The position numbers were made by a program, and so were the translations under genes. A DNA stretch of 5,997 nt. Source: Parafilimonas sp. GTDB lineage: Bacteria; Bacteroidota; Bacteroidia; Chitinophagales; Chitinophagaceae. Location: positions 1-5,997 of the forward strand of contig JAHEZC010000185.1 of the NCBI GenBank assembly GCA_023251275.1, read 5' to 3'. A model generated the notes under the pieces. It saw nothing but the letters and a program-made list of their open reading frames with translations. It searched no databases and was not told the DNA's origin. Of the stretch, positions 4,640-5,997 are shown one piece after another (positions within the stretch are counted from its first letter, which is position 1; each line of letters begins with the position of its first letter).

Positions 4640-5997
4640 TTAAAACCCTTCCCCTTTAATGATTTTAAGTGTTTGAAGGTTTTTTCCTTGCAAAACCCTT
4701 ACAAAATATACTCCTGCAGAGAATTGCCTTCCAAAAATATATTTCTGGTTGACGCTGCCTCTTGCCTGAAATACTTTTTTGCCATATATATCCATCACAA
4801 CTATTTCAGTTTCTTCATTGCTGTTGCTTAATATTACCAGATTAAAGGTTGTGGTGGCTGGATTTGGCAAAACCCTTACTTTGAATAATTCTGTGTTTGC
4901 AGAGAGTTTAGGATTAGTATTGACAATCTTCTTTGCAGCAATATTCCCGCTGTCTGCCGGGGCAGCTACTGTTGTATCAACAGGAAAAGTCAAAATGCTG
5001 TCTTCAGGATAAGTTACGACACTTTCCGTTGGAGCTGTTCCTGTACTATCTGTCGGATTAGAACTAACGCCTGTTTTAGAAGGAGAAATAAAACTGGAAG
5101 GGCAAGCACCTTTACCGTTAGCAATGGTTACAGAAATGCTGCTGGTGCAACCATTAGCATCCTTCGCAATAATGCTATAAGTACCCGCCGTAAGATTGTT
5201 AAATTTGCTGCTTGATGTGAAAGAACTATTATTAATGCTAAACATATAAGGAGAAGTACCCCCGCTTGCACTTACTTGTATTGAACCGTCCGACCCATTT
5301 TTGCATGACACAGCAGTTTTAGTAACTAAAGTTGCCGAAAGCTTTGCTGCTGGTTGTGATATGGTTATTCCGGTAAGAGATACTGAGCAACTATTAGCAT
5401 CTTTTACGGTTATTGAGTAAGTACCTGGAGCCAGGTTTGTAAAAATGTTACTACCTTGGAAAGTGCCGCTACCCAGCTTATAAGTATATGAACCTGTACC
5501 ACCACTTGCATTTACTGTTATTGATCCATCCGCATTTCCTCTGCACGAAACATTTTTATTGATAGTAGTAGCACCAAGTGGAGAAGGAGAAGATATTACA
5601 ATACCTGTGGATGTAGCTATGCATCCATTGGCATCTTTTATATATATCGTATAACTACCTGCAACGAGTTTGGCAAAACTTCCGCTTGTTTGGTAACTGC
5701 TTGTAACCCCGGTTAAGCTATATTTATAAGCAGGCGTGCCACCCATTCCTGTCGCGGTAATTGTACCATCCGTCTTGCCTGAACATGTAATGTTAGTTTT
5801 TGAAACTGTCCCATTTAAAGTTGCGGGTTGTACAATCAAAAACGATATCGTAGCAACACAATTGTTTGCATCTTTTGCATATACTGTATAATTCCCTGCG
5901 CTAATGCCTGTAAATTTATTATTCGTCTGGTAACTGCTTGAAATACCCGTAAGACTATATTTAATAGTACCGCTTCCTCCGGTAGCTGTTGCAGTCA
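4640..5997 (-). CDS. SprB-repeat surface protein with type IX secretion C-terminal signal, 5' end beyond window
   Basis: The last 452 full codons of a larger exported protein; the frame stays open to the right edge, so the N-terminus and signal peptide are missing. Residues are numbered from the TTG codon at 5839, which is only an internal Leu codon. In order: one partial and three full SprB-type repeats of about 79-80 residues (to residue 240), each with the pattern C-x-G-x-x-D-G-S-I ... G-G-T ... F-x-N-L-x-A-G-T-Y-S-I ... K-D-A-N-G-C; a Pro/Asp/Ser/Thr octapeptide linker (261-300); and a type A sorting domain (about 319-395) with V-L-P-N-P, I-Y-G-K-K-V-F and S-A-G-V-Y-F-V-R-V. Type IX cargo is moved across the outer membrane, then the sorting domain is cleaved and the protein often anchored by lipopolysaccharide. 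SprB repeats occur in gliding-motility adhesins, but SprB itself carries a type B signal, so adhesion or matrix binding is the safer guess. Confidence 0.9.
   Translation of the reverse strand, partial: TATATGGSGTIKYSLTGISSSYQTNNKFTGISAGNYTVYAKDANNCVATISFLIVQPATLNGTVSKTNITCSGKTDGTITATGMGGTPAYKYSLTGVTSSYQTSGSFAKLVAGSYTIYIKDANGCIATSTGIVISSPSPLGATTINKNVSCRGNADGSITVNASGGTGSYTYKLGSGTFQGSNIFTNLAPGTYSITVKDANSCSVSLTGITISQPAAKLSATLVTKTAVSCKNGSDGSIQVSASGGTSPYMFSINNSSFTSSSKFNNLTAGTYSIIAKDANGCTSSISVTIANGKGACPSSFISPSKTGVSSNPTDSTGTAPTESVVTYPEDSILTFPVDTTVAAPADSGNIAAKKIVNTNPKLSANTELFKVRVLPNPATTTFNLVILSNSNEETEIVVMDIYGKKVFQARGSVNQKYIFGRQFSAGVYFVRVLQGKNLQTLKIIKGEGF
4940..5059 (-). repeat. Five-copy octapeptide repeat coding for a Pro/Asp/Ser/Thr linker
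   Basis: Residues 261-300 of the surface protein divide exactly into five 8-residue units: NPTDSTGT, APTESVVT, YPEDSILT, FPVDTTVA and APADSGNI. Every unit has Pro at position 2, Asp or Glu at 4 and Ser or Thr at 5. The 24-base DNA units differ widely in codons, so the period is conserved at protein level. DST, DSI and DTT fit the Bacteroidota O-glycosylation motif D-S/T-A/I/L/V/M/T; ESV and DSG do not. A degenerate sixth copy (SPSKTGVS) precedes, one residue out of register. Confidence 0.8.
5120..5997 (-). repeat. Tandem SprB-type repeats, three complete and one partial
   Basis: In gene order, the partial copy is about 5997-5828, followed by full copies at about 5827-5588, 5587-5354 and 5353-5120. 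The period is 79-80 codons. Each full copy has one Cys before G-x-x-D-G and one in D-A-N-x-C (Cys19/73, 99/151 and 179/231, numbered from the codon at 5839), a spacing of 52-54 residues that suggests one disulfide per repeat. The partial copy and the first full copy are closest relatives, sharing K-Y-S-L-T-G and S-S-Y-Q-T. Confidence 0.88.

Noticed and set aside
5837..5839. TTG codon as the start of the surface-protein gene
   Set aside because: The same frame continues without a stop to the window edge and encodes another repeat copy with K-Y-S-L-T-G and K-D-A-N-x-C, so the codon is internal.
5120..5997. Periodic DNA repeats as a possible CRISPR or satellite array
   Set aside because: The period of 237-240 bases, unbroken frame and protein-level conservation fit coding SprB repeats; there are no short identical repeats with unique spacers.

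Overview
The window looks like chromosomal DNA of a Bacteroidota member, most likely a Chitinophagaceae-type soil or freshwater organism (inferred, no marker gene present). The evidence is an AT-rich composition, Bacteroidota-type -7 promoter boxes (TAnnTTTG), weak or absent Shine-Dalgarno sequences, a surface protein with SprB-type repeats and a type IX secretion C-terminal signal, and a TonB-like protein of the form common in this phylum.

Layout. The left half is read rightwards: the 3' part of a PIN-domain ribonuclease gene (2-280), a short-chain dehydrogenase/reductase (330-1061), a 150-bp gap with a weak hairpin and a promoter box, a TonB-like energy transducer (1212-2087), and folC, the folylpolyglutamate/dihydrofolate synthase (2108-3397), probably in one transcript with the TonB-like gene. 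The right half is read leftwards: a large repeat-bearing secreted protein whose start lies beyond the window (5997-4640), a YfiT/DinB-type metal-binding protein (4546-4019) and a Nudix hydrolase of the ADP-ribose pyrophosphatase type (3979-3416). The two halves converge with only 18 bp between the folC and Nudix stop codons.

How the genes relate. Most are housekeeping or envelope functions with no single pathway linking them. The TonB-like protein would energise outer-membrane transport, folC serves one-carbon metabolism, and the Nudix and YfiT-like proteins form a small two-gene cluster plausibly concerned with metabolite clean-up or thiol chemistry. The right-edge protein is an exported, probably cell-surface, adhesin-like product.

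The least ordinary signal is in that protein. Between the SprB-type repeats and the sorting domain lies a linker of five octapeptides (pattern x-P-x-D/E-S/T-x-x-x). These hold every Asp-Ser/Thr pair in the visible protein, and three of the pairs fit the known Bacteroidota O-glycosylation motif. I saw no CRISPR array, tRNA, rRNA, insertion sequence or phage gene, and no convincing new multi-gene system.
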